From the NCBI GenBank assembly GCA_014804385.1, contig JAAUZW010000015.1, forward strand, positions 106,287-140,592: a DNA stretch of 34,306 bases. Reading direction: 5' to 3'. This DNA is from Lachnospiraceae bacterium. GTDB taxonomy: Bacteria; Bacillota; Clostridia; Lachnospirales; Lachnospiraceae. Both the position numbers and the translations under genes were made by a program. The notes under the pieces are model-generated. The model was given only the letters and a program-made list of their open reading frames with translations. It was not told the origin of the DNA and searched no databases. Of the stretch, positions 7,917-14,753 are shown piece by piece. Position 1 is the first letter of the stretch, and every line of letters begins with the position of its first letter.

Positions 7917-8232
7917 TGTGCAATTTGAATCCTGTATTGATATTTGATAAAGTTAAAATGGTTGTAGTTTAGCATTATGGAAAAATTGATAATATTATGG
8001 ACAGGTTAATGTACTTACAATTATCAGAGATTAAAGAAGGGTTGATGTGCATTTAAGGATTTTGATTATTTTAATTATTGGATATTAGAAATGCAATAAA
8101 TGTGAAAATCCTTAGTAATATCAGATTGAGGGATGCAATATTTTTTGTGAAAATATATTGCATAAAAAATAATTCTGTGATAAAGTATGGTAGAAAGTGA
8201 ACGAGTAGTTTTGTAAACTGGAGGAAACAAAC
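7917..8232. other. AT-rich leader region before the defence ATPase, with two inverted repeats
   Basis: No gene is visible in this roughly 315-base stretch. It holds two perfect inverted repeats: TAAGGATTTT (8054-8063) with AAAATCCTTA (8105-8114), and ATGCAATAT (8133-8141) with ATATTGCAT (8155-8163). The right arm of the second overlaps the -35 box of the predicted promoter, as an operator would. Confidence 0.5.
8158..8186 (+). promoter_or_regulatory. Predicted promoter of the ATPase/RloB-like operon
   Basis: The -35 box is TTGCAT (8158-8163), the spacer 17 nt, and the -10 box TAAAGT (8181-8186). The -35 box lies within the right arm of a 9-bp inverted repeat, which suggests repression by a dimeric regulator. 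Confidence 0.5.
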
Positions 8233-9510
8233 ATGATTATAGAATTACGTGCTAAAAATTGTTTTTCGTTTTCTGAGAAAATTATTTTTACTATGATGGC
8301 AGATATGAGAAATAAGAAGTTTGCGTCTAATGTCCACAAGGAGAATAACTTTAATATACTGAAAACAGCTGGAGTGTATGGCCCAAACAATGCGGGCAAA
8401 ACATGTTTAGTGAAATGCATTCGTAGTATTAAGGAGGCGCTATTAAATCAAGATATCAGTCTTATGTCAAACATTTTTCAGGAAAGTCCCATATGTGAGT
8501 TGGGAATTTCATTTTTGGTAAAAGGAAGAGAATTTTCCTATGATTTTTGGTATGATGCAGAAAAACGAGAATATCCTTATGAAAAATTTATGGAAATTCA
8601 AAAAGACAAATACGGAAATGAAAAGCAACAGATATGGCTTTTGAAAGATAGTATAAATTCAGAATATTATTATGATGATCAAGAGCTGGTTAAGATGTTG
8701 TCTATTATTTCTCAGAGCAATTTGTTATTCTATTTGATTGATGCCAGTAAATTTGAACGTTTGGCTGAAATGAAGAGAATTGCTACAGATTTTGCTTCTA
8801 GGATTGATATTATCAATATGAACAATATTCCAATGGAGAGAACTATTAATCTTCTGAAGAATAAAAATAATCTTCAAAATAAAGTTGCTGAATTTGTAAA
8901 AAATGCGGATCTTTATATGGATAGTTTTGAGTATAGGGATATAAATAGGCTCAAGTTAGAAATCGGATTTAAAGGTGAAAAGCCAGAAGAAAAAGTGCTG
9001 GATATTCCAGAACAATTTATAGATCAGATGCGTCTGACATCAATATATAAAGGTGTTCCTGTGCCAAGTATTATTTTTGATTCTACTGGAACTAAAAAAA
9101 TTGCAGCACTTGCAAGTTATATTATTGAAGGACTGGAACAAGGTAGAATTTTAGTTGTGGATGAATTGGACAATAGTATACATTTTAAACTGACAAGAGC
9201 TATTGTTGCGATGTTTAATAACGAGTTAAATACTGACGCTCAGCTTATTTTTACTGTACATGATATAAATTTGATGGATTGTAAAAAAATGTTTCGTAAG
9301 GAACAAATTTGGTTTGTACACAAGGATGAGGAGGGAGTGTACGTCTATTCCCTTGCAGAGTTTACGGCTCAACAGGGTGTGCGGGATACTACAGATGTAA
9401 TGGAGAAGTATAGAAAAGGAGTGTTGGGAGCGTTGCCTGATCCAGGTCTCATTCGATCCCTGCTGAGTATAAAGGGGAATCAGAAAGGGGTGCCTGCAAA
9501 TGACAAATAA
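8233..9510 (+). CDS. OLD-like AAA ATPase (AAA_15/AbiLi-RloA type), anti-phage module subunit
   Basis: A 425-aa ABC-type ATPase of the OLD/AAA_15 kind. Walker A is GPNNAGKT (50-57), Walker B is ILVVDELD (D310, E311), and the switch His is H343 in FTVHD. The N-terminal IIELRAKNCFSF strand is typical of these proteins, with an internal coiled-coil/insert region between the two ATPase halves. In AbiL, RloAB and PARIS such an ATPase senses infection and controls a Toprim partner. The start has GGAGG at good distance. It overlaps the next gene by 11 nt, indicating coupled translation. Codon usage is far more AT-rich than the flanking core genes, which fits horizontal transfer. Confidence 0.85.
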   Translation: MIIELRAKNCFSFSEKIIFTMMADMRNKKFASNVHKENNFNILKTAGVYGPNNAGKTCLVKCIRSIKEALLNQDISLMSNIFQESPICELGISFLVKGREFSYDFWYDAEKREYPYEKFMEIQKDKYGNEKQQIWLLKDSINSEYYYDDQELVKMLSIISQSNLLFYLIDASKFERLAEMKRIATDFASRIDIINMNNIPMERTINLLKNKNNLQNKVAEFVKNADLYMDSFEYRDINRLKLEIGFKGEKPEEKVLDIPEQFIDQMRLTSIYKGVPVPSIIFDSTGTKKIAALASYIIEGLEQGRILVVDELDNSIHFKLTRAIVAMFNNELNTDAQLIFTVHDINLMDCKKMFRKEQIWFVHKDEEGVYVYSLAEFTAQQGVRDTTDVMEKYRKGVLGALPDPGLIRSLLSIKGNQKGVPANDK

Positions 9511-10129
9511 ACTTCCAAAGATTTTTTCGGGGAGTAAAATTTGTATTATATGTGAAGGTGATGAAGAGTATGAATATCTGGATAAGCTGATTTCTTTGGA
9601 CGTGTGGAGTAATAAATACCAATTTACTTTGGAAAATGCTAATGGAAATGGAAATATTCCAGCTAGATATCAAGACAAATACCAAAATGGTTCCTATGAT
9701 GTTGTATTAGTTTTTTGCGACACTGACAAAAAGCCATATGAACAATATGTTGACATTAAGCAAAAAATCAATGAATTTCATGGAGTAAAAAATGCGGCAG
9801 ATCGTGTAATTATATTTGGGAATCCTTGTACTATGCAAATTATCATTGAGCATTGGGAGGAGATTGTATTAGACACAAATGCAAAAAAGCGTAATGCTCC
9901 GATAATTTTGAAGTTTACCGGAATAGAAAAATATAAAGGTCGAGCAGATCAGAGGCAGGAGTTATTTTCCAAAATTACAAGAGAAAATTATAGAGATATG
10001 TTAGAAAGAATCAAAAAACTTCCAAATGATGATACCCTGGTAGGAAGTAGCAATTTTGGGAGATTTATGCAGTATTTTTCTTCGGATAACGAAGATTGGA
10101 TACAAGGAATCAATGACGCTTTGGATTAA
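9500..10129 (+). CDS. RloB-like Toprim-type effector (AbiLii/RloB family)
   Basis: A 209-aa protein with a Toprim-like core: E19 in IICEGDEEYEYL (first acidic motif) and D74-x-D76 in VLVFCDTDKKP (second motif). A GNPC motif at about 107-110, followed by EHW, matches the SNPCFE...W segment of RloB proteins, although the Glu after Cys is replaced here by TMQ. Toprim domains of this kind are nucleases that are held in check or directed by an OLD-like ATPase; in PARIS the partner attacks tRNA. It overlaps the ATPase gene by 11 nt, so the pair is one module. The exact target is unknown. AbiL/RloAB assignment is by architecture, not by search. Confidence 0.75.
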   Translation: MTNKLPKIFSGSKICIICEGDEEYEYLDKLISLDVWSNKYQFTLENANGNGNIPARYQDKYQNGSYDVVLVFCDTDKKPYEQYVDIKQKINEFHGVKNAADRVIIFGNPCTMQIIIEHWEEIVLDTNAKKRNAPIILKFTGIEKYKGRADQRQELFSKITRENYRDMLERIKKLPNDDTLVGSSNFGRFMQYFSSDNEDWIQGINDALD

Positions 10130-10216
10130 CAAAAAATAGGTTCTGTATATGTTGCGGAAAGAGGTGATGTGAGAGATAAGGTGATTAGGGTTGAAGTAGG
10201 AGTGTGGCAAAAAAAT

Positions 10217-10238
10217 AGCTGAAGCGGCAACTTCAGCT
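10217..10238 (-). terminator. Minus-strand hairpin with T-tail between the two defence systems
   Basis: AGCTGAAG and CTTCAGCT form an 8-bp perfect stem with a 6-nt loop. The A-run lies on the plus-strand 5' side, so the U-tail is on the minus-strand transcript. No minus-strand gene is visible upstream, so it would end an unannotated antisense RNA or be a relic. Confidence 0.4.
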
Positions 10239-10428
10239 AAAAGATTGTTAATGACCATAGATGATCATTGTATGTACAAAAGTTATTTTATCATCTAATG
10301 TTCTGATTTTCAATCCAAAACAGAAGTTCGACTAATTTCCAAGCAGGTCATTCTTGGTTTTTATAGATTTTGTAATTGTAGCAAAAAGTGCTGCTTTATT
10401 AAGTGTAGCCAAAAACAGGAGGAAAGTA

Positions 10429-10641
10429 ATGAAGTTAAAAGTATCGAGAGAATCAGAAACTGGATTAAACACGGAATTTGTGAACATTGAATCAGGAAGA
10501 AAAATAAAGCTTGAACAGGCTATTCGGCAGGTGGAAAAAGGGAACCCTGCTTATCAGAATTATGTGGCAGTCAAGAACCACAATGGAACTACATATCTGC
10601 GTTCAAAGCCGAACGGAAGTCTCAAAGATAATATTGAATAG
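10429..10641 (+). CDS. Small DUF3892-like protein, first gene of the CBASS operon
   Basis: A 70-aa protein starting at 10429, where AGGAGG gives a strong ribosome site; the open frame from 10354 is too long. The order (an N-terminal strand, a helix with IKLEQAIRQVEKG, then a YVAVKNHNGTTYLRSKPNG tail) resembles DUF3892, a small family of unknown function that often sits beside other genes as an accessory. It is 12 nt before the CD-NTase gene, so it belongs to the same operon. It might tune or inhibit the CBASS proteins; that is inference. The family call is tentative. Confidence 0.55.
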   Translation: MKLKVSRESETGLNTEFVNIESGRKIKLEQAIRQVEKGNPAYQNYVAVKNHNGTTYLRSKPNGSLKDNIE

Positions 10642-10653
10642 GGAGGAATACGG

Positions 10654-11871
10654 ATGATTAATAGAGTGCAGAGAGAAAGAGATATATTAAAATTGATTGA
10701 GGGACTGGATATTCCACAAAGTTTATACGCAAAAGCGATTGAACATTACAATTCAGTTGCGGTGTTTTTGCAGGAACGAGGAATAGAGTCTGATATCTAT
10801 CCACAAGGCTCCTACAGCCTGGGTACAGTAGTAAGACCATATAAAGAAAGTGAAGATGCGGCATATGATTTGGATGCTGTTTGCGAGATTAAGATAAATA
10901 AAAGCGATACGACAGCGGAAGAAATAAAAAAGATGGTCGGAGATGCTCTAAAATCAGATGGAACTTACCGGAAAATGCTTCAGGAAGAATGGGATAAGTG
11001 TTGGACGTTGGAATATGCCGATGTAAATGGAATCGGTTTCAGCGTGGATATTGTTCCAGCTGTAGCTGAAGAGGACATTATATTAAAGAATACTCTGGAG
11101 ACAGAAGGAGTAGATTGTACGGTATACGACTCCCAGATAGCAATCACACATAAAGATGGAGAAAAATATACATGGAAAACCAGCAATCCCAAGGCTTATC
11201 AAAACTGGTTCAAGAAGCTCAATGAAAGGTTTGTTATAGCAGAAAGGCAAAGACTGGCTAAAAGGCGTGATGGAAGATTATATGTATTAAATGAGGGAAC
11301 AGTAGAAAAAATACCAGAAACGCAGGAGCGCTCAGCCTTGCAGCGGGTTATTCAAATTGTTAAATACCATGCAGATGTTTACTATACAAAAGGGAATATA
11401 AGAGAGTATAAGTCAGCGTCTGTAATAGTAACAACATTAATTGCACTTTTAGCACAGGAAGCAGATCCGTTCTTAGAAGTATTTCCGTTGTTGAGTTATA
11501 TTGTAGGGCAGTTGGAGATATATGGTGAAAATCTTTCATTAACCGAAAGTGAGTTTACAAAACGGTATGAGAATAAAAATGTAATAAGGTATGTTGGAGG
11601 GCAATGGGTGCTGAGGAATCCATTGAATCCAAGCGAGAACCTTGTTGATTCATGGAATCAGGAGCCGCGCAAGGCCCAATACTTTTTCCAATGGATTAGA
11701 ATGCTAAAAAGAGACTATTTAACTTCGCTAGATACTGAAGATGAGAAGTTTGTGGCTGTTCTGGAAAATAATTTTGGAAAAGATTATCTACAGAAAAGTT
11801 TGAATATAAGTGCTTATGCAAGAAAAGAGCCTGTCAATATCAATGTGACATCCAAGCCATATAGGAGCTGA
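10654..11871 (+). CDS. CBASS cyclic nucleotide synthase (CD-NTase)
   Basis: A 405-aa nucleotidyltransferase of the cGAS/DncV-like superfamily. The GS motif is QGSYSLGTVVRP (G52-S53), the catalytic acid pair is D72-x-D74 in YDLDAVCE, and the third Asp is D132 in SVDIVPA. A helical C-terminal half completes the family fold. On phage infection such enzymes make a cyclic oligonucleotide that activates a downstream killer protein. It ends in PYRS; the last residue, Ser, differs from the Gly/Ala usually conjugated by Cap2 E2 proteins in type II systems. The start has GGGAGGAA upstream. It is immediately followed (1 nt) by the E2-like gene, so the operon is tight. Confidence 0.88.
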   Translation: MINRVQRERDILKLIEGLDIPQSLYAKAIEHYNSVAVFLQERGIESDIYPQGSYSLGTVVRPYKESEDAAYDLDAVCEIKINKSDTTAEEIKKMVGDALKSDGTYRKMLQEEWDKCWTLEYADVNGIGFSVDIVPAVAEEDIILKNTLETEGVDCTVYDSQIAITHKDGEKYTWKTSNPKAYQNWFKKLNERFVIAERQRLAKRRDGRLYVLNEGTVEKIPETQERSALQRVIQIVKYHADVYYTKGNIREYKSASVIVTTLIALLAQEADPFLEVFPLLSYIVGQLEIYGENLSLTESEFTKRYENKNVIRYVGGQWVLRNPLNPSENLVDSWNQEPRKAQYFFQWIRMLKRDYLTSLDTEDEKFVAVLENNFGKDYLQKSLNISAYARKEPVNINVTSKPYRS

Positions 11872-11872
11872 T

Positions 11873-12526
11873 ATGAGAATGACAGAAATGGAAATTCAGG
11901 ATATGCTAAATGCGTATCCTGGATTAACCTATCAAAGAAAACAAGCAGAGGATATTTTTCAAGGAAGTATCGAAATTTGCCATAACGAGACAAATTCAAA
12001 TGTTATTCTTACAGGTGAATTCGGAATGAAAATAGTTATCGATGACGAATATCCCCAAAAGATACCTGTTGTGTATGATATAAATGATTCGATAAAATCT
12101 GATTATATACACAGATATTCTAATGGAGAGTTATGTTTAGAGTCTGCTATTCGATTACAGCTTTTTGCTGGAAAACATTCACAAAAAGAATTTATTGATT
12201 TTTTCTTAATAAATTATTTGTGTTCTTATCTATATTATGATCGGTATTTAATATACCCAAATGGAGAAAGACCACACGGGTTTTGGGGTGAGTATGATTT
12301 TTTGCTAGAATACTTTAATCTTACAATAGACAAAGTGGTTTCTATATTAAGATATATTTTATTTCATGGAATAAAGAGGAATGATTTATGTCCGTGTGGA
12401 AGTGGTAGACTTGTTAAAAGGTGTCATGGTAAGAAAATGATTGAACTTACAAATGGAATAAAGAAAGCAGGAGTAGAAAAAATTTATTTTGAGTTATTGA
12501 ATTATTTGAAGGAGAAATGTGAATGA
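11873..12526 (+). CDS. E2-like (UBC fold) protein fused to a SEC-C zinc motif, CBASS conjugation factor
   Basis: A 217-aa protein. The N-terminal part has the E2 pattern of a strand-rich core (GEFGMKIVIDDEYPQKIPVVYD) followed by a loop with H80 and the candidate catalytic Cys C88 in SNGELCLES, similar to the E2 active site of short type II CBASS proteins. The C-terminal part carries a SEC-C zinc motif (C173-x-C175-x-SG...C184-H185). The E2-only form without an E1 or JAB gene defines short type II CBASS, in which the CD-NTase is conjugated through its C-terminus to raise its activity. It overlaps the S-4TM gene by 4 nt (ATGA). The SEC-C fusion is unusual. The family call rests on motifs. Confidence 0.75.
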   Translation: MRMTEMEIQDMLNAYPGLTYQRKQAEDIFQGSIEICHNETNSNVILTGEFGMKIVIDDEYPQKIPVVYDINDSIKSDYIHRYSNGELCLESAIRLQLFAGKHSQKEFIDFFLINYLCSYLYYDRYLIYPNGERPHGFWGEYDFLLEYFNLTIDKVVSILRYILFHGIKRNDLCPCGSGRLVKRCHGKKMIELTNGIKKAGVEKIYFELLNYLKEKCE

Positions 12527-13398
12527 AGGATGTTATTTTTGAAAGGCAAAATGATGATGAGGTATTAGATTTACTATATTCTCAAAGAGTTTTATATAAT
12601 CGTGCAGAGATATTCAATGGGATAGGTTGGATAATGACATTGTTGCTGCTGTTTTTAGCAGTGGGAAAGTTGTTTATTCCAATTTTAGAGCAATTATTTA
12701 GTATAATTGAAATCATAATGGCAGTTGGTATTTTTGCTGTGGATTATAAAACGAAGATACTGATAACTTGGGGAGCGGATACTAAAGGGCTTATAGATAA
12801 TGTTTTGTTTGGCTTCCCAATTCAGGACAAGGAAAAAATTATTGAATATGCCATTAAAATAAAAAATAAAAATAAAGAAGATTATAAACGGCAAACAACA
12901 CATAGAGGAGATGACAATATAAGAGGGGTACGGGACTGGTATACAGAATATAGTTCCGATGATCACTACAAGGTCATTTTAAATTGTCAAAAAGAAAATA
13001 TCTGGTGGAATGTAAAGCTGGTAAGTTACTATAAAAAAATAGTTCTTAGTTTTATCAGCATTTCAGTTTTGCTTATAATCGCATTTATGTCTTATTTGAC
13101 CATAAAAGTAGACTTTGCTTGGAGCTTAATAATATTGGGGAGTACATTCTTAATACGTAGTATAGAACAATTGATGGCAATAAAAGCATATACTAAGGCA
13201 ATGGAACATGCATATGCAAAAGTAGAATTGATTGAGACTGATAGGAATAATTTAAACATGGAGTCCTTGCTGTCATTACAAAAAGACATTGAAGAGAACC
13301 GGAAATCAGGATTTTTAGTTCCAAGATGGGTTCATTATATTTATTCGAAGCACCTTCACGAAGAAAAGAAGGAAATTAATGAGCATATGGCAGGCTGA
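12523..13398 (+). CDS. S-4TM family pore-forming effector of CBASS
   Basis: A 291-aa membrane protein with four membrane segments in two pairs: about residues 31-50, 52-72, 172-193 and 197-216. Between the pairs is a soluble sensor-like stretch with NCQKENIWWNVKL, matching the conserved QxxNxWW pattern of the S-4TM family, predicted to form pores on binding the nucleotide signal. Membrane rupture would kill the infected cell. It overlaps the E2-like gene by 4 nt, so synthesis is coupled, and it is the last gene of the operon. The gene has no recognisable terminator close after it. Confidence 0.85.
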   Translation: MKDVIFERQNDDEVLDLLYSQRVLYNRAEIFNGIGWIMTLLLLFLAVGKLFIPILEQLFSIIEIIMAVGIFAVDYKTKILITWGADTKGLIDNVLFGFPIQDKEKIIEYAIKIKNKNKEDYKRQTTHRGDDNIRGVRDWYTEYSSDDHYKVILNCQKENIWWNVKLVSYYKKIVLSFISISVLLIIAFMSYLTIKVDFAWSLIILGSTFLIRSIEQLMAIKAYTKAMEHAYAKVELIETDRNNLNMESLLSLQKDIEENRKSGFLVPRWVHYIYSKHLHEEKKEINEHMAG

Positions 13399-13538
13399 TA
13401 ACTAACAGATGAAAAGATTATAGAGGAGGACAAGGTTTTATGTATAGGGAAGTCTTCTTCGATATTATTTAGGTATTTTATCTGATGATTCCTGAACCCA
13501 TTTCTACTGTTATAATATGTTTTTATTGAATCCGAACG

Positions 13539-13618
13539 AATGGAGAATTACCGATTGAAAAGATTGCAAAATATTCGGTGTTGATGTTGCAGAAGTAGAG
13601 TTGATTGCAGGGCTTTAG
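13539..13618 (+). pseudogene. Remnant of a helical protein C-terminus (possibly Rpn/PD-(D/E)xK nuclease)
   Basis: Two frames give NGELPIEKIAKYS and then GVDVAEVELIAGL-stop, joined by a one-base shift. This reads like the C-terminal tail of an Rpn-type recombination-promoting nuclease (NGxxxxEIAxxxGxxxEEVxxL). Nothing upstream supports a full gene, so it is a scar. The family guess is weak. Confidence 0.3.
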
Positions 13619-13765
13619 ACAGTGTAAAGCGGCTAAATTGAGTGAGTGGTAAATTTATTTCAGAATGATAAATTGGGAAAATAATGGATTTTAAGGTATT
13701 TTCATGATTATATTATCCGGCATTTGCACATGTTTTCAATTGGTGAAGCAGCAGAAATGACTTAG

Positions 13766-13876
13766 CACTAATTCACCACGTTTTTTTCACGAACTTGACA
13801 CTAATTCACCACAAGCCCAACGAAGTTATGCGACTTTCAGGGATTTTGCCTCAAAAAAAGTGAAAAAAGTTCGTGA
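13766..13876. mobile_element. Decayed insertion-sequence end (possibly IS21-like)
   Basis: Two copies of CACTAATTCACCAC, with TTGACA/TTGACAC-type motifs between and after them, and inverted arms TCACGAACTT/AAGTTCGTGA about 70 nt apart. Multiple short terminal repeats are a feature of IS21-family elements. No transposase remains nearby, so the assignment is inference. Confidence 0.3.
13815..13855 (+). repeat. Direct repeat copy 1 (GCCCAACGAAGTTATGCG...)
   Basis: This sequence recurs at 14718-14753 with one mismatch (A/G in GCGACTTT/GCGGCTTT). In the second copy the IS256 element is inserted after ATTTTGCC, so its continuation TCAAA appears at 16124-16128. The repeat therefore existed before the IS arrived. 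Confidence 0.75.
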
Positions 13877-13894
13877 CATTAACTTGACACAATC

Positions 13895-13932
13895 GGGGTA
13901 TGGGGCGCTTTGTGTCGAAAATAGTCTGCCGG
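13895..13932 (+). repeat. Right copy of 38-bp direct repeat (subtilase 3' end)
   Basis: It encodes GYGALCVENSLP followed by Val and a stop, matching the end of the subtilase at 7805-7842 with two synonymous differences. Weaker similarity continues past the stop (ATTTTTGA and AATAAGCACTTT against ATTTTGA and AATGAGTACTTT). The conservation of coding sense suggests it is the stump of a second, diverged subtilase gene. Confidence 0.75.
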
Positions 13933-14015
13933 TATAAATCAAGGTAAATTTTGAATAATGAGTACTTTTAGTATATTAGCGTTAAACAAAATATTAATTG
14001 CGCTTTGATTAGATA

Positions 14016-14069
14016 TTTTTTGCTTGGAGAGTATCATACTAACTATACAGAAATATTAAAAGGTAGTAT
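14016..14069 (+). promoter_or_regulatory. Duplicated promoter, copy 1 (toxin-antitoxin)
   Basis: The -35 box is TTGCTT and the -10 box TATACA, with an 18-nt spacer. The spacer contains the palindrome AGTATCATACT. TATCATACTA (14032-14041) also pairs with TAGTATGATA (14064-14073), a 10-bp inverted repeat across the transcription start, suggestive of an antitoxin operator. The whole block recurs at 16155-16207 before the GH3 gene. Confidence 0.55.
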
Positions 14070-14123
14070 GATATGTATAAGAAAATGGGAAAAAGCAAAG
14101 TAGTGGAGAAGGAGGAACAGACA

Positions 14124-14285
14124 ATGAGCGTAGTAGCAAATTTGGATAGACCGTGTACGATTTCTGAATCTATCATGCAGTCATGTAAGGAAGTAAAGAA
14201 CATGTGTGAAGGAAAAACGCCGAAACGTTCCCTAAATGATTTATTTGCAAATATTGAAAAATGGAGCAAAGAGGAAGAAAAATAG
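14124..14285 (+). CDS. Putative antitoxin of a type II toxin-antitoxin pair
   Basis: A 53-aa protein starting at 14124, where AAGGAGGAAC is a strong ribosome site; the longer frame from 14073 begins in the leader. It is small, charged and helical with a C-terminal EKWSKEEEK, as expected of the toxin-binding tail of an antitoxin. Its stop codon abuts the toxin start (TAG|ATG), the usual arrangement of such pairs. The promoter upstream carries a 10-bp inverted repeat that could be its autoregulatory operator. No clear DNA-binding fold can be named. Confidence 0.6.
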   Translation: MSVVANLDRPCTISESIMQSCKEVKNMCEGKTPKRSLNDLFANIEKWSKEEEK

Positions 14286-14641
14286 ATGTACACAGTTATA
14301 CCTACCGAACAGTTTGAAAAAGATGTAAAGTATTATATCAAGAAAAAGGGGTTCACTCATATTGGTTCGGATATCAAAGCAGTAACTGATGAATTGGAAA
14401 GGGGAATCTGATAGGAACAGAAATTCCCGGATTAAAGATTCCAACAGATGGGCATACCTTTAAAGTAAGATCAGCCAATACAGATACCAGAGCGGGTCAG
14501 TCTAATGGGTATCGCATTATTTATTATGCAGTTCGGGATGATGCGGAGGTGTATCTTCTTACGATTTATTATAAAAAGGATGATAACAGGATACCGACCA
14601 ATCAGGAGATTATAGAGTTGGTAGAGACTTATTGCATGTAG
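14286..14641 (+). pseudogene. RelE/ParE-type toxin, frameshifted
   Basis: The first 40 codons (from MYTVIPTEQFEKDVKYY to ELERG) stop at a TGA at 14409-14411. The remaining homologous part continues in the next frame from 14405 (NLIGTEIPGLKIPTDGH to YRIIYYAVRDDAEVYLLTIYYKK) to a TAG at 14639-14641. Restoring one G in the run at 14401-14404 would join them into a protein of about 118 aa, the normal size for a RelE/ParE toxin that cleaves mRNA or poisons gyrase. The intact antitoxin plus broken toxin means the pair is probably inactive, unless the shift is a sequence error. Confidence 0.7.
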
Positions 14642-14674
14642 AATGGAAAAGAAGAGCTGTTCGATACGGTGAAG

Positions 14675-14697
14675 AAGCTGTGTTGAGCAGCTTTTTC
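14675..14697 (+). terminator. Hairpin terminator after the toxin remnant
   Basis: AAGCTG and CAGCTT form a 6-bp stem with a 7-nt loop, extended by A/T pairs, followed by TTT C. It lies about 35 nt after the toxin stop codon. Confidence 0.45.
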
Positions 14698-14717
14698 TGG
14701 TATTAAATAGGCAGCAG

Positions 14718-14753
14718 GCCCAACGAAGTTATGCGGCTTTCAGGGATTTTGCC
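14718..14753 (+). repeat. Direct repeat copy 2, interrupted by the IS
   Basis: It matches 13815-13850 with one mismatch. Its last eight bases, ATTTTGCC (14746-14753), are the left target-site duplication of the IS256 element; the right duplication is 16116-16123. Confidence 0.75.

Larger units (their letters stand above)
13399..14015. other. Gene-poor scar region with mobile-element scraps
   Basis: No intact gene is visible in about 620 bases. Parts recognised: a frameshifted C-terminal peptide remnant at 13539-13618; repeated CACTAATTCACCAC motifs at 13766-13779 and 13799-13812; inverted arms TCACGAACTT (13787-13796) and AAGTTCGTGA (13867-13876); a direct repeat that recurs beside the IS (13815-13855); and the right copy of the subtilase 3' end (13895-13932). 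The pattern is that of decayed insertion-sequence ends. Confidence 0.6.

Noticed and set aside
14401..14411. Programmed ribosomal frameshift in the toxin
   Set aside because: No slippery heptamer or downstream structure is seen; a lost G is the simpler explanation.
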